NCBI GenBank assembly: GCA_947561395.2
Contig: OX387187.1
Span: forward strand, 19,511,829 to 19,575,828
Reading direction: 5' to 3'
DNA: 64,000 nt
DNA from: Buxus sempervirens
Lineage: Eukaryota > Streptophyta > Magnoliopsida > Buxales > Buxaceae
The notes beneath the pieces were generated by a model that did no database searches, had not been told where the DNA came from, and saw nothing but the letters and a program-made list of their open reading frames with translations. Position numbers and translations under genes: made by a program. Below are positions 1 through 10,931 of the stretch, in pieces (within the stretch, counting starts at the first letter, position 1; each line of letters starts with the position of its first letter).

Positions 1-1
1 A

Positions 2-2194
2 GGACGACCTCTGATCATGTACTTATCAGTCACAAAAACAGCGGTTGGATGTGTCCTGGGGCAACATAATGATACAGGAAGGAAGGAGCAAGCAATTTAT
101 TATCTGAGCAAGAAATTCACTAATTGTGAAGTAAGATACACGTTGCTCGAGAAGACTTGTGGCGCATTGGTATGGGCAGCTCAGAAGCTCCGGCACTATC
201 TGCTCAGCCATACTGTCTATCTGATTTCAGATACAGATCCTTTGAAGTACATTTTTGAAAAGCCGATCTCCACTGGAAGGATAGCCAAGTGGCAGGTTAT
301 CTTATCTTAGTATGACATTGTTTACACCACGAGAAAGGCAATAAAGGGACAGGTAGTAGCAGATCACCTGGCAGAACACCCTGTGCCCGACTATCAGCCT
401 CTTTTCACCGGATTGCCGGATGATGAAATAATGTATGCCGAGTCAGCAAAAGAGGAAACTGGATGGCAAATGTTCTTTGATGGGGCCGTCAACATTAATG
501 GAAAAGGGATGGGAGCAGTAATCATTTCCCCAGAAGGAATCCATCATCCAATAGCGGCAAAACTCTTGTTTGATTGCACCAACAACATGGCAGAGTACGA
601 AGCATGTGTATTAGGCTTGCAAGCCGCAATTGAAATGAATATACAAGAGTTGAAAGTATATGGTGATTCTTGTCTAATCATCTACCAAGTAATGGGGGAT
701 TGGCGGACTAGAGATGAAAAATTGGTGCCATATCAAGAACTGATCAAGGAATTGGAAGGACAGTTCAAAAGTGTGACATTTAATTATATGCCACGAGACA
801 GGAATCAGTTTGCAGATGCCCTGGCAACACTAGCATCTATGGCAACCATCACTAATGATACTTGGGTACAGCCATTGGAGATAGAAGTGCGGCGTTCTCC
901 TGTCTACTGCTATTGTATTGAGAAAAGCAGGCCAAGAAGGGAACCCTGGTATGCAGACATAATGAGATACCTGAAAGACAGGATTTTACCAGAAAATGCT
1001 ACGGCAGCTGAGAAGCGCACAATCCAGAAATTGGCAGGACAGTTCTTCCTCAGTGGAGGCAAGTTATACAAGAAGTCCTACAATGATTCACTACTGCTAT
1101 GTGTAACAGAAGAAGAGGCACATCAATTGATTGATGAAGTCCATGGGGGACAATGTGGCGCACATATGAATGGGCACATGCTAGCCAGGAAAATCTTGAG
1201 AATGGGTTATTACTGGTTGACTATGGAACATGACTGCCACATCCATGTCAGAAAGTGCCGGTTATGTCAAATTTATGCTGATAACATTCATGCACCGCCC
1301 AATACTTTGTACTCAATGACTTCTCCTTGGCCTTTCGCCATCTGGGGAATTGACATGATTGGAGAAATCCATCTGAAGGCATCAAATGGACATCGATTCA
1401 TCCTGATTGCAATAGACTATTTCACCAAATGGGTGGAGGCCATGTCCTTTGCAGATGTCAAGGGATCAAATGTACTAAAATTTATCAGGAACAATATTGT
1501 CTGTCGTTACGGTGTACCGGAAGCACTTATTACGGACAATGCCAAGAATCTGAATAACAAGGACATGGACAAGATGTGCGAAGATTTGAAAATTAGGCAT
1601 TTGAATTCCACAGCTTATAGGCCCAAGATGAATGGAGCGGTAGAAGCTGCCAACAAAAACCTGAAAAAGATACTTGAGAAGATGGTAGTCACCTACCGAG
1701 ATTGGCATGAGAAGCTGCCTTATGCCTTGCATGCATATCGGACCTCAATCCGAACTTCCACCGGAGCAACCCTTTTTTCTCTTGTATACGGAATGGAGGC
1801 GGTTCTTCCTGTGGAAGTGCAGATCCCCTCGCTCAGAATTCTGAAAGAAGCAGAAGTTGATGATATTGAATGGGAAGAATCAAGGTTTGACCAGTTGCAG
1901 TTGCTTGATGAAAAAAGAATTAAGGCTTTATGCCACGGGCAACTCTATCAGCAGAGAACAGCTCGGACTTATAACAAGAAAGTAATACCACGACACTTCA
2001 AGGTGGGCAACATTGTTATGAAGAAGATATTCCCCCACCAAGAAGACAATAGAGGGAAATTCAAGCCAAACTATGAAGGACCATTCATAGTACACAAAGT
2101 TCTGTCCAGAGGAGCACTGATCCTACAAGAGATGGATGGAACTATTTTTTCTGAGCCAATAAATGCAGATGCCGTCAAACTATATTACCCTTGA
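2..2194 (+). pseudogene. pol: Element A pol, C-terminal part (RNase H, second RNase H, integrase)
   Basis: One reading frame runs from base 2 to the stop at 2194 and is broken only by a TAG at 308-310, near the end of the RT-linked RNase H. Domains in order: RT-linked RNase H (to ~380), plant-type second RNase H (~464-850, opening with WQMFFDGA), integrase HHCC zinc finger (~1110-1285), integrase core with Asp at 1352, Asp at 1535 and Glu at 1643 (a DD35E spacing), and a C-terminal chromatin/DNA-binding region with the GPF-type motif. The protein would copy RNA to DNA and insert it into the genome. With one stop in 2.2 kb it is much less decayed than element B's pol, so A is probably younger. 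A read-through or a single recent mutation cannot be told apart here. Confidence 0.92.
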
Positions 2195-3945
2195 GATCAT
2201 TCCAATTGGGAAATGAAGAGAGGCCATCTTTGACTCTCCCCTAAACCTGTAAATCCTCTCAAAGCACCCTAAAAGGTTCCCCTAGTTAAACACCTTTGGA
2301 CCTGAAGATTTCTTTTCAAAACCTAGTGCAAGTGTTCCTTCACATCAAAATGGGCATTCCTGGCCCTGAAAAAAAAAAAATAAGAAGAGCAATTACGAAG
2401 AAAATAAAAAGGAAAAGTTGTGAAAAGCAAGAGCAAAATAAAATAGGGGAAATGTGAACCCCACACCAAAAAAAATAAGCCAGGATGTAAGCCCCAACAA
2501 TAAAAAGGAACACTGTACAAACCCATAAAATTATAGCCTTTGTTGAGCCACTTACCTTTCTTTTAAACCCCAGCCTAGCCTACATTTCGTCCTATCTTGA
2601 AGACCTCTCGGATCCCAAGGTGAATGATTTTGAACAAAACAGTCAAATCTGCGTTTCCTGGTAATGATGGAATTTGATTCTCCCTGAAATGACCGGACAT
2701 GGTGAAAACCCAAAAAGGGCGCTATGGGCAAAAAGGGTCAGTCGCGGTTCAAAAAAAAAAAAAAAAACTGGTCATACCTTGATTAGAAAGGGGAATGCAA
2801 AGCAGAAGCAGGTCGGACACAGTGTACTGAATGAGGAAGGCCACATGATCTGAAGGGCCTAGACTGGCAAACTATGTTTGAGTCAATGCTTTAAGGTCTA
2901 TGATGACAAGGCTGAAAATAATAAGCACACTAATCTGTGTCCAACCTAGGGATTGACTTTTGTGATAACTGCGGACACAAACACACACTATCACGTCTGT
3001 GTTCTTCCGTAATTATTCTGCTTAACTATTCTTGAAACTTCCCCAATAATGCTGCTAGCCATGGAAGAAAAGTTCATTACCTTGATAGCCATTTTTGATT
3101 GTGATGAGAAAAAGGCTTAAATATCCCCAATGGAGCAAACACTGATATTTTTGTTTTTTGTACAGATTCAAAGAAAAAAGAACAAGATGCAAAGATAAAC
3201 CTAAGGAGGATACTTTGATCCTTCATTCCCCAAGCAGAGGCTTCTTCCCTTTCATCCCCAGCAGAGCTCAGAAGGAAAAGATTGTCAAGACCTTCGGACC
3301 ATCCAACAAAACTTCAAGAGCACAGAGAGACATCACAATAATCCCCAGGGAATCGTCTAGACAAATCATATTCCCGCCAAATCCCCAGTGGATACTCATA
3401 AGTGGGAAGAGAAGCTTTAAATGCCTCGACAAAGAAAGAACCTGACAAGGAGAAGCAACAAGGAAAAGCAATAACAGGCCAATTTGCCCCTCTTGTAAAT
3501 TTTGATTCCCACTTTTGTAAATAGCATAGGCTAGAATAGATGTGTGTGGTCTCCGAGATGATGGACAACAGCGCGAAAGCTTCCTCCCGTCCTCCCACCT
3601 GCACTCCCAAACCCATACCTTGGCCTATGCCCAAAAAAAAAAAAAAAACTGAAGTCACTAAAAGCTTTAACGAAACAAACAAGAAGAAAAGAACGTTATT
3701 AAGTGCCTTGAGCTCAGATTTAATCCTACCTTCCTTTTCAAAAACAAAGAACTAAGGAACAGCCCTATTCAAATCCGAAAGAGGGTATAGGAATTCCACA
3801 GTCAGGAAGTGATACCAGACATCTGACACTTCCACTTCAAAAACGATTCAATGATTGAGCTCGTCGACAATATCGGCAGGAATGCAAGGTGCAAAAATAA
3901 AGTTTTTTTTCTTCTTTGCCGTTCATCCCCCAAGGTGACTCCGGC
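2195..3945 (+). other. 3' untranslated region of element A
   Basis: No convincing coding sequence. The segment shares scattered blocks with the region after pol in element B (22972-23660): an early block resembling GAGGCCATCTTT, a later TTTCGTCCTAT block, and a block around GGCGCTA before an A-rich tract. This marks it as the Tat 3' untranslated region. It holds several poly(A) runs (for example 2746-2767 and 3632-3648). The small open frames here have no family features. Unlike element B, I find no PMD gene on the opposite strand. Confidence 0.7.
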
Positions 3946-3958
3946 AAAGAGGGGCAGC
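3946..3958 (+). promoter_or_regulatory. Polypurine tract of element A
   Basis: AAAGAGGGGCAGC lies directly before the TG of the 3' LTR. It is the plus-strand primer site and is nearly identical to the one in element B (28313-28326). Confidence 0.9.
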
Positions 3959-6331
3959 TGTTAGCACCTAATTTTTGCACCCCCAAAATGAAGGAAAATG
4001 AAAAGTCAAAACCCTAAGGGGGTCAAAAAATTGACTTTCCCAATTAAGGAAATTTGGCCATCAAACTTTATATCATTGAAAAGAGCACTTCGATACGATT
4101 CTAACGCAACTGAGTTTGCTGGAATCGGAGTCCAGGTGAGAAATATATGGCCCGGTCAAATTTCCAGAGAGCAAAAAGTTGACTTTTTGCTCGGCCCCAG
4201 TCCAACTGCCGAAATTGATCTCAATATATAGCTGGTTCCGAGCTGATTCCAAAGACATTAAGTTTGCTCAAATCGGACACCAGACGAAGAAATTATGAGC
4301 AGTTGAAATCTCAAGAAAACAGCCCGTGTGGCAAAAACAGCAGAATAAAGCAAAATAAATGAACAAATAAATAAAATAATCATATATTAATGTTTTAGTA
4401 ATATAGTTTTAGATATTTTTAATATTTTAATAATATAGCTATAAAGAATCTCGAATTTTATAATAAAATAATAATAAAATCAAATAAAATCTTGATTAAA
4501 AATCAGATTTCATAAACTGTTTGAAATCCGGCATTTAATAAACGTGCGAAACCGCACTTGAAGTACGGTTTGGTCTAAACCGTACTTCAGATACGGTTTG
4601 ATCTTCTAGAAGGTGGACGCGTGTCCTGTACGGCAACAGCTGGCAGATTTGCGCAGATTTGCACGTGTTGAATGCCAACCGCGCTTAAAGCACGGTTTTT
4701 GATTTTTTGGTGTAATCTTGTCACAACCGCACTTTAAGTACGGTTGTGACCAAACCGCACTTAAAGTACGGTTCCGTCCAATTTTTGCCTATAAAAGGGG
4801 GACCACCCCCCCCCCCCCCCCCCACTTGGAGTAAGCTGGCCCCCCTTGTTCCCCACACCCTCTCCCTGTTCCTTGCTCATCCGAAACTCTGTCCAAATGC
4901 TGTAGCACCCAATCCCAAACATTAGAATGCCCAAAATACCCTTATTAGTCTAAACTTTGCTTAAACCTTCTTCTTTCACCCATTTGACAAAAAAACCCAG
5001 CCAAATCCTGTTCAAATCATCTTGAGAAATCTATAAAGACGTGGAAGCGCTACCAAAATTGCTTGGAAGAACCACAACCTATCAAGACTAACAAGCATTC
5101 TTACTGTAAGTATTTTTTTTTTTAATATAATGAGATTATCTTCCCTTCTCTTTAAGTTTTTATGCATTTTGTTCTAACCCTCTTATTAGTTGTTTAAAGC
5201 CACAATGATCTCAAGTCAGGTTGACGGTTCCATGAAAAGAAGAGAAGAATGTGTCTTAAAGAAAAAAGACACCTTTTACCAACAATTAAGTTTATTTGAC
5301 TAACCAATCTTATGAACATATTTTACCCCTGTAAATTCCCTTCTTGGAAGTTGACTGTGGGTGACTAAGAGACAATCTCACCTCTCTAAAGTGCAAAAGA
5401 GAAGAAGAAGATGGCTTTACAAGCCAAATAAAGAAAACGGAGAATCCTGGAGATGATGGAACTACGACTGGAGTCACCGGAGACCCCTGGAAGCTTGCCA
5501 GAATGATCCCAATTGAAATCGAAGCAAACAAGTGAAACTGAGCAGCAACCGCACACACAGAACGGTTCTGACCAAACCGCACAATAAGTGCGGTCAGATT
5601 AGAAAAATGACTCAAAAATTAATTTATTTGGCCCGGTGGAACATGATCCGACCTGAACCGGCCTGAACCAGTCTTTTATACATTTTGGGCTATTTTTAGC
5701 CCATTTGAGGACTTTGGGCCTATATGGGCCCAACAAGACCACCACGGGCCCACTTGTGGGGCCCATTTTAGACCGGTCCAAACCAGGCCCGTTTTCCTTC
5801 AAACGGGCCCAAGGCCACTTGACCCAGCTAATGGGCCCATTCCAAGCCCAAATTGAATTTTAAATAAATAAAACTTAATAAAATAACCAAATGGGTTACC
5901 AATAACCCGATTGGGCCCAAGGCCCAACCATGGCAGCCCACGGGTCTTTCAACGGGACCCGGGTCCGACCCACTTCATCTAAATGAATAAGAAAGATAAA
6001 ATCAAAATAAAAGGGACCCACACCTTTAGAGGGCCCCGCCAGACCTAATAAGGAGGCATGCTGGTATAGGAAGGGTGAGATTGACTCAAAAACCAGGGAG
6101 ACCCGAGGGACCCGTCAGACCGACGGGGCGGACCGGGGTGTCTTTAAGACTTCCCCGAACCGTAACCGAGGGCTTAGCTAGATCTCTAAAAAGCCGCAGA
6201 CCAGACTTAAACCCGGTTAGGGCAAAACCGTGTTTGCCTGCACTCTCAAGCAGTGGCGACTCCGAATGTCCCGTGGCACGCACGAAAAGTGCGCCCGGTG
6301 TGCGATCTAGGCTAGGTTTTAGGTGCGCACA
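3959..6331 (+). repeat. 3' LTR of element A (2373 bp)
   Basis: Starts TGTTAGCACC right after the polypurine tract and ends GCGCACA. Full-length similarity to 13305-15691, which has its own target duplication, sets both ends. It carries a TATA box at 4790-4796 (TATAAAA), a C-run just after it, a palindrome cluster before the TATA box (4535-4775) and a second cluster at 5547-5600. Near the 3' end it holds TGGCGACTCCG (around 6253), a partial copy of the tRNA-Arg primer site inside the LTR. The same feature is seen in the B, E and F LTRs. Confidence 0.93.
4535..4796 (+). promoter_or_regulatory. Element A LTR promoter: ACCGCACTT palindrome cluster and TATA box
   Basis: About four paired inverted motifs of the form ACCGCACTT...AAGTACGGT crowd the ~250 bp before TATAAAA (4790-4796). 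The same motif returns at 5547-5600. The placement just before the TATA box suggests binding sites or hairpins in the LTR promoter; function is inferred. Confidence 0.6.
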
Positions 6332-8075
6332 CCTCCGCAGGTTGATGATCACCAGATGGCACCTGAAATATATTCATGTAGGTCACACAATCTTTACATC
6401 GACAATTTTGCTCTTCGATCTACTATAGTAAAGTTCTACATGAATGGTTGACATGCAATTAGACATCCAATTATATACTACTTACCGTTTGCGTTGGCCT
6501 CTCGGCATCGAGCGATTTCTTACTCCTTATAGCCCCCCTCTTCTTTTTCTCCTCGGTGATAGTTGTAAAATGACTCCTTTTTGCCTTGCCGGGCACCTTC
6601 ATTCGTTTCAATCTCGGACCTTCAATGGGAAATGGAACGATTGACCCTTGATATTCTCCAGGTGTTGGATCCGAGATACATTTCGCCATAGGTTCAATAT
6701 CTTCCATCGTCAACACTGGGCAAGGGCCCTCCAGTGCAGAAGCAACATTCACTGGAACCTCAAATGGTTCCCGTGGAGACTTAGGGGGAGAGTAGCTCTG
6801 GTAGTCGCGAGCATATCCAAGAAGCTCCAAAACCATCTCTCTTAATTCAGCTTGCCCTGCTTCAAGATTGCTTATCATTAACTTCAATTTCTCCGATTAA
6901 ACAAATCAAGCCACAAACATTTGCATTTCTATAAGATCTGGAACTTATGATGAATAATGACAAAAACTGAATTCCATTACCTCCTTCTCCAAAGCCTTAA
7001 ATCTCGGGGATTCAACTACCTCACACTGAAGGGCAGCAACTACCTCCGTTAGCTTCTTTATTGTTGCCCTCAATTTATCCTGCTAAAACACACAATCAAG
7101 TAAAATTTATGTCCATGTACGTATAATGAATATTGAGTACCCCCTTTGCGAAAATATTACAATATAATATAATATACCTTCTTCCTCCCCTTTGATTTAT
7201 CGGACTCTGGAACATTTTCATATTCAATATGTTCCGGAATTTTCATGTCCTTTTCCTTCTCTTCTTTCTCCCACTCCAACGCATCACCATCATTCCACAT
7301 GGTGATCAGAGGTGCTTTTGCAACCGAGTCTATCCAGGTCCCATCCATGCGTAAACAGTCATAGTAGAACATCTGCGATTGAATAAACATTTCTTCCATT
7401 ACAATTTAAGTATACCAAATATATGAAATGTGTGTTTAACAATAATTTACCTTTAGAAAAACCAAACAACCACCGACATATTTTTGGTGGTTCTCCTTGT
7501 ATCTACGGATTGCGGCAATGAGCCAATCAAGAACCAACTTCGACCAATTAAGGCTATGGAGTTTCTCCATATCTATTACGGGATTTAAGAACTTTGTGCT
7601 TGCCTCCAGATTAGCTTGAGGGCATAAAAATGAGCCCAATGCAAGCAATACAAAAGGCCTCTTAAGATCTTCATCCGTCGTCTCCTTCTCTTTCAGTCTT
7701 CTCTCCAGCTCTCCTAAAGGTATCTTACCCTTCTCATCACAATACATTGTCCTTAATTTTGTGAGGTCGTTTTCCACCTCATCGATTTCTATAGTCTCTC
7801 CGGCAGAGGCCACCCCCAATATCCGCTCAACATTAGGAAGTGATATATCAAATGTCCTTCCACTTACTTCAAGGCAACATTTATCGGAATCAAATGAAAC
7901 CAATAAGGACACAATGTTGCCCTTATAACAGTGTCTAATCATGATATCAAGAAGGCTTCCCAGCCCAATTTCTCTAACAGCTAGCCTCTGGGACTCGTTC
8001 AACCATTCGATAATTTTTTGTAGTCATTGAGGCATACATCTACTGCGAACTCCTTCCCCGCTTGGTGCCATTTAT
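6332..8075 (-). pseudogene. Five-exon gene with a DUF1985/PMD-like N-terminal region, broken by element A
   Basis: Reading the minus strand, exons join in phase 0 with GT-AG introns: 8075-7451 (ATG at 8071), 7372-7178, 7079-6981, 6890-6486, and 6362-6332, where exon 5 is cut by the end of element A's LTR. The first exon has the hydrophobic, conserved look of proteins found with Ulp1-type (C48) protease and MULE-associated genes, including an LGSFLCP-like block and an LNWSKLVLDWL-like helix. Exons 3-4 encode a coiled coil; exon 4 ends in a basic, low-complexity tail. One TGA at 8026-8024 interrupts codon 16. The remaining exons, perhaps a protease domain, would lie left of element A. The family assignment is from memory of such proteins and is tentative; the exon structure is read directly. 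Confidence 0.7.
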
Positions 8076-8174
8076 CTACAAATAAATACACAAATTGATA
8101 AAAAAAAAAAACTTTGCAATGTGACTATTTACATGTGCCATCTATAAAATCAAAATGTAAATTGAAATACGCCT

Positions 8175-8470
8175 TACGTATCCCACAAATATGCATTTTG
8201 TACCCCACAAATAAGAATTGGGTACCCACAAATAGGCCCCCTAAATTAGCTTACCTACACCTAGAAATTGGCTTACCAACACCCAATTAAGCCTTAGGTA
8301 CCCCCACCAAAATAAGGCTTTCGTACCCCACAAATAAGCCTTGGGTATCCCCAGATATCCCCCCCCCCCCCCCCCCCAAAATGTTCTAGGTACACCCCAT
8401 AAATGCCTTAGGTATAAACAAGTGAGCCTTAGGTACCATCCCCATAAGCCTTGGGTAACCCACCAATTAT
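8175..8470 (-). repeat. Minisatellite array, C-rich orientation
   Basis: Degenerate ~20-30-bp units around GGTACC with AATAAGCCT, C-rich on the plus strand, including a poly-C run near 8358-8378. It is the reverse-complement orientation of the array at 8690-9116, so the two form a long, imperfect inverted repeat around a ~220-bp spacer. Confidence 0.75.
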
Positions 8471-8689
8471 GAATTAATTGGGGAGAGGAGCGGAATCTAA
8501 GCCTTAATTCACGAGATTTTCATCACAATTAAGTACAGGATTAATCGTGACCTGATGATTAGGTGTCGTGATTAATGAGATGACTAATCACGGATTTGCG
8601 ATTAACTATAAGAAGTGAAACATTGTCTCTGTTTCATTGCATTAGGTCTCAGGACAAATCGCCGAACCACGATTTCGGGAAGTACCTTA
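8471..8689. other. Spacer between inverted minisatellite arrays
   Basis: No gene. It holds a cluster of inverted motifs of the type ATTAATCGTGA/GTGATTAAT (about 8500-8610). A similar cluster lies at 54505-54600 in another degenerate repeat region that also carries this minisatellite. Confidence 0.5.
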
Positions 8690-9116
8690 GCCTTATATTG
8701 GGGATACCTTGGGCTTATATTGGGGGTACCGTAGGCTTAGAAGAGGGTACCTTAGGCTAATTTTGGTGAGTGTATATGGCTTACCATGGGGGTACCTTAG
8801 GCTTATATGTAGTACCTTGGGCTTAGAGTGGGGTACCTTAATCTTATTTGTGGGGGGTATGTATGGGTTATTTGACTGGGGTACCTACGCTTTATTTGGG
8901 GTGGGTGGGGGGTACGTATGGGTTATTTGACTGGGGTACCTACGCTTTATTTGGGGTGGGTGGGGGGTACGTATGGTTTATTTGACTGGGGTACCTACGC
9001 TTTATTTGGGGGTGCCTGAGAATTAAATGGGGATGTAGCTAATGCTTATTTGGATGGTACCATAGGTTTATTTGGGGACTATGAAATTGTTTTTCGGGGA
9101 GCTCTTCAGGTGTACC
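8690..9116 (+). repeat. Minisatellite array, G-rich orientation, split by element B
   Basis: Repeated units of roughly GGTACCTTAGGCTTA plus a G-rich tail. Three longer near-identical copies of ~70 bp lie at about 8855-9010. The array resumes after element B at 30119-30200. The target duplication of B (GTACC) is the core of the unit. Confidence 0.8.
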
Positions 9117-9209
9117 TGTAGACACCCCAAATTGCACTACAGAATGAGAAAGTAATAAAAACATGTAATTAGAGCTTAAAACAGGTCAAAAATGCATAAA
9201 AATTGCCCG

Positions 9210-9517
9210 TATTTCATTCACGGGCCGGTCGCGCCCGAAATGTCTCTACGGTTATGCGCGCCCGTATTGGAAATACGGGCACCATTAGACCGTAAATCAT
9301 TTACGGTCACTAAAGACTCGTGCGAGTTTTATACTTCTCTCGATTTCCGAGCTTTATCTTTAGTCCAATATCCCTTTAAATGAGCGAATTATGTCTTTTA
9401 TTTGCTGAAGCCACTTTGGTTGGCTATGGTTGGGCATTATCTCTGCTTTTCACTCTATCCTGAGGATCAGGATATATCCTTCTGGACCAGCCTTGCCCCT
9501 GTGCTTGCCTATAAATA
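9210..9517 (+). promoter_or_regulatory. Element B LTR promoter: CCCGTATT and ACCGTAAAT palindromes, TATA box
   Basis: 9260-9280 is a palindrome with arm GCCCGTATT. 9288-9308 is a perfect one: arm GACCGTAAAT, one spacer base, then its exact inverse. Further half-sites lie at 9216-9250. TATAAATA is at 9510-9517. The same motif family recurs at 12155-12300, 25667-25750 and 27887-27980 within this element. Confidence 0.65.
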
Positions 9518-9613
9518 GAGGTGCGATTCTTAAGCAAAGGGCCACGAAATTTTGAAGACTCAAGAGCTCCAAGAGAAGAAAGGAATCCCTGCTGCTCTGC
9601 TTGCTCAATCCAG

Positions 9614-9619
9614 GTAAGT
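9614..9619 (+). promoter_or_regulatory. Splice donor in the LTR leader of element B
   Basis: CCAG|GTAAGT lies ~100 bp after the TATA box. The likely partner acceptor is the TTTTTGCCAG tract just before the original gag leader (13303 before the solo LTR arrived). Splicing would remove the rest of the LTR, the primer site and the tandem repeat from the gag message. The 3' LTR has the same donor at 28828. Inferred from sequence only. Confidence 0.55.
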
Positions 9620-10913
9620 CCCTTTTCCCTTTTATTTTATGTCTTCAATTCTAGAAGTAATAGGATCTTCTCTATTGCTGTAGAATAAGGCCATATTTTA
9701 TCTGGTATTCCTAAACTTGTCTCTAAGTACCTCAAGAGTCTCTCTAGCCGTAAAACGTGAAGAGAGAGCTAGGGGAAAGGGGAACAGGTGGATCCCTAGG
9801 ATAGGACCCCATATCTGTTTTTCTCTTTTTTTTTTTTATAGAATAAGGCCTTTGATTGTGTTTGTGTACCCAAACCTATCTCCAAGTACCTCAAGAGTCT
9901 CTCTAGCTGTAAAACGTGAACAGAGAGCTAAGGGAAAAGAGGACAGGTGAATCCGTAGGGTAGGCCCCCATGTGCTCTAATTTGTGAGATATGCCTGTTT
10001 TAATATCCTGATTATGTTCTAATGATTTTATTTTGAATCTGGATTAATCTTATGACTTCATGGTGATTATAGCATGAGATCCCCGTTTTTTTCCAAAATT
10101 TGGATTTTTCACACTTTGCACCTACAGCATTGTTTTTGTAATTTTTGTGATATTAGGCTAAGATTCTGGATCTATCATCATCTATGTGATAGATCTGGAT
10201 TCAGAAGCCTGAAAGGAAATTCTAGGGTTTCATGATGTGGTTTTTGAATCGTTTTTCACTTTTGAGAGAAGACCCTACGGTCTAAGTTCTCCCATTTTGG
10301 TGTTCTTTATCAATGTAAGTCTTTTTGGTTTTTATTTTCTGATTTAACGTGAAATTTGGGCTTTATCTATGTCCTGGACTGTTCAAGTTCAATTTTGAAA
10401 TATTTCATAAAAATCATATTTTTCTAGATTTCTAGAATTTGACTTGAAGCCAGATTTTTGGATGTTTCACTTTAGATTGGTTTTATATGATTTTATCTCA
10501 ATTTTGTTTTAATCATGAAACCCTAGGAATGGTATGATCATATTTGAAAGTTCTGGATCAATCAGACTATTCGTATGAAAAAACCATACATGTTTGTCTT
10601 TTTTGTGATTTTTTGTGATTTTCATAGCAAGCCTTTTTCCTTTATTTTAACATGAACAATACCTGGCAACCACCTTGTGTGGATGAATAGGGGTGCCTAA
10701 CACCTTCCCCTGTTCATAACTTAATCCCCTTACCCATCTCTGGTTGTTTTTTTAGGAGGGTTATTTTTACCCTAAATTTGCCTTTTTGTGCTTATTTGAT
10801 ATTTTGGTGTCCATTCACACCTAGATTGAATGGTGGCGACTCTTTATTTTTTAATGAATCCCACGTGATGATCAGGGAAGTCATTAAATTGATTTTTTCC
10901 CATGTCTCACAAC

Positions 10914-10931
10914 TGGCGACTCTGCTGGGGA
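10914..10931 (+). promoter_or_regulatory. Primer binding site (tRNA-Arg)
   Basis: TGGCGACTCTGCTGGGGA starts two bases after the 5' LTR. It is complementary to the 3' end of a plant tRNA-Arg, the primer used by Ogre-type Tat elements. Confidence 0.9.

Larger units (their letters stand above)
1..6331 (+). mobile_element. Element A: Tat-lineage Ty3/gypsy LTR retrotransposon, 3' part
   Basis: The window opens inside the pol gene of a long LTR retrotransposon. In order it shows the end of the RT-linked RNase H, a second plant-type RNase H, an integrase, a ~1.75-kb 3' untranslated stretch, a polypurine tract and a 2373-bp 3' LTR. The extra RNase H between the RT-linked RNase H and the integrase is the hallmark of the Tat clade (Ogre/Retand group). 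The 5' LTR, gag, protease and reverse transcriptase lie left of the window. The LTR matches the solo LTR at 13305-15691 over its full length, which fixes both ends. The expected target duplication is CCTCC (6332-6336), but its partner is outside the window. The element entered an exon of the minus-strand gene at 6332-8075. Confidence 0.93.
9117..10911 (+). repeat. 5' LTR of element B
   Basis: Begins TGTAGACACC and ends GTCTCACA. It has a TATA box at 9510-9517, palindromes at 9210-9308 and a strong splice donor at 9613/9614 (CCAG|GTAAGT). There is an internal tandem duplication of ~145 bp (about 9683-9980, repeating the CTCAAGAGTCTCTCTAG block). TGGCGACTC near 10832 is a partial primer-site copy inside the LTR. 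Confidence 0.95.

Noticed and set aside
6075..6428. 117-codon frame in the A LTR, repeated at 15436-15762
   Set aside because: Shared only because both lie in copies of the same LTR; no start context and no protein family.
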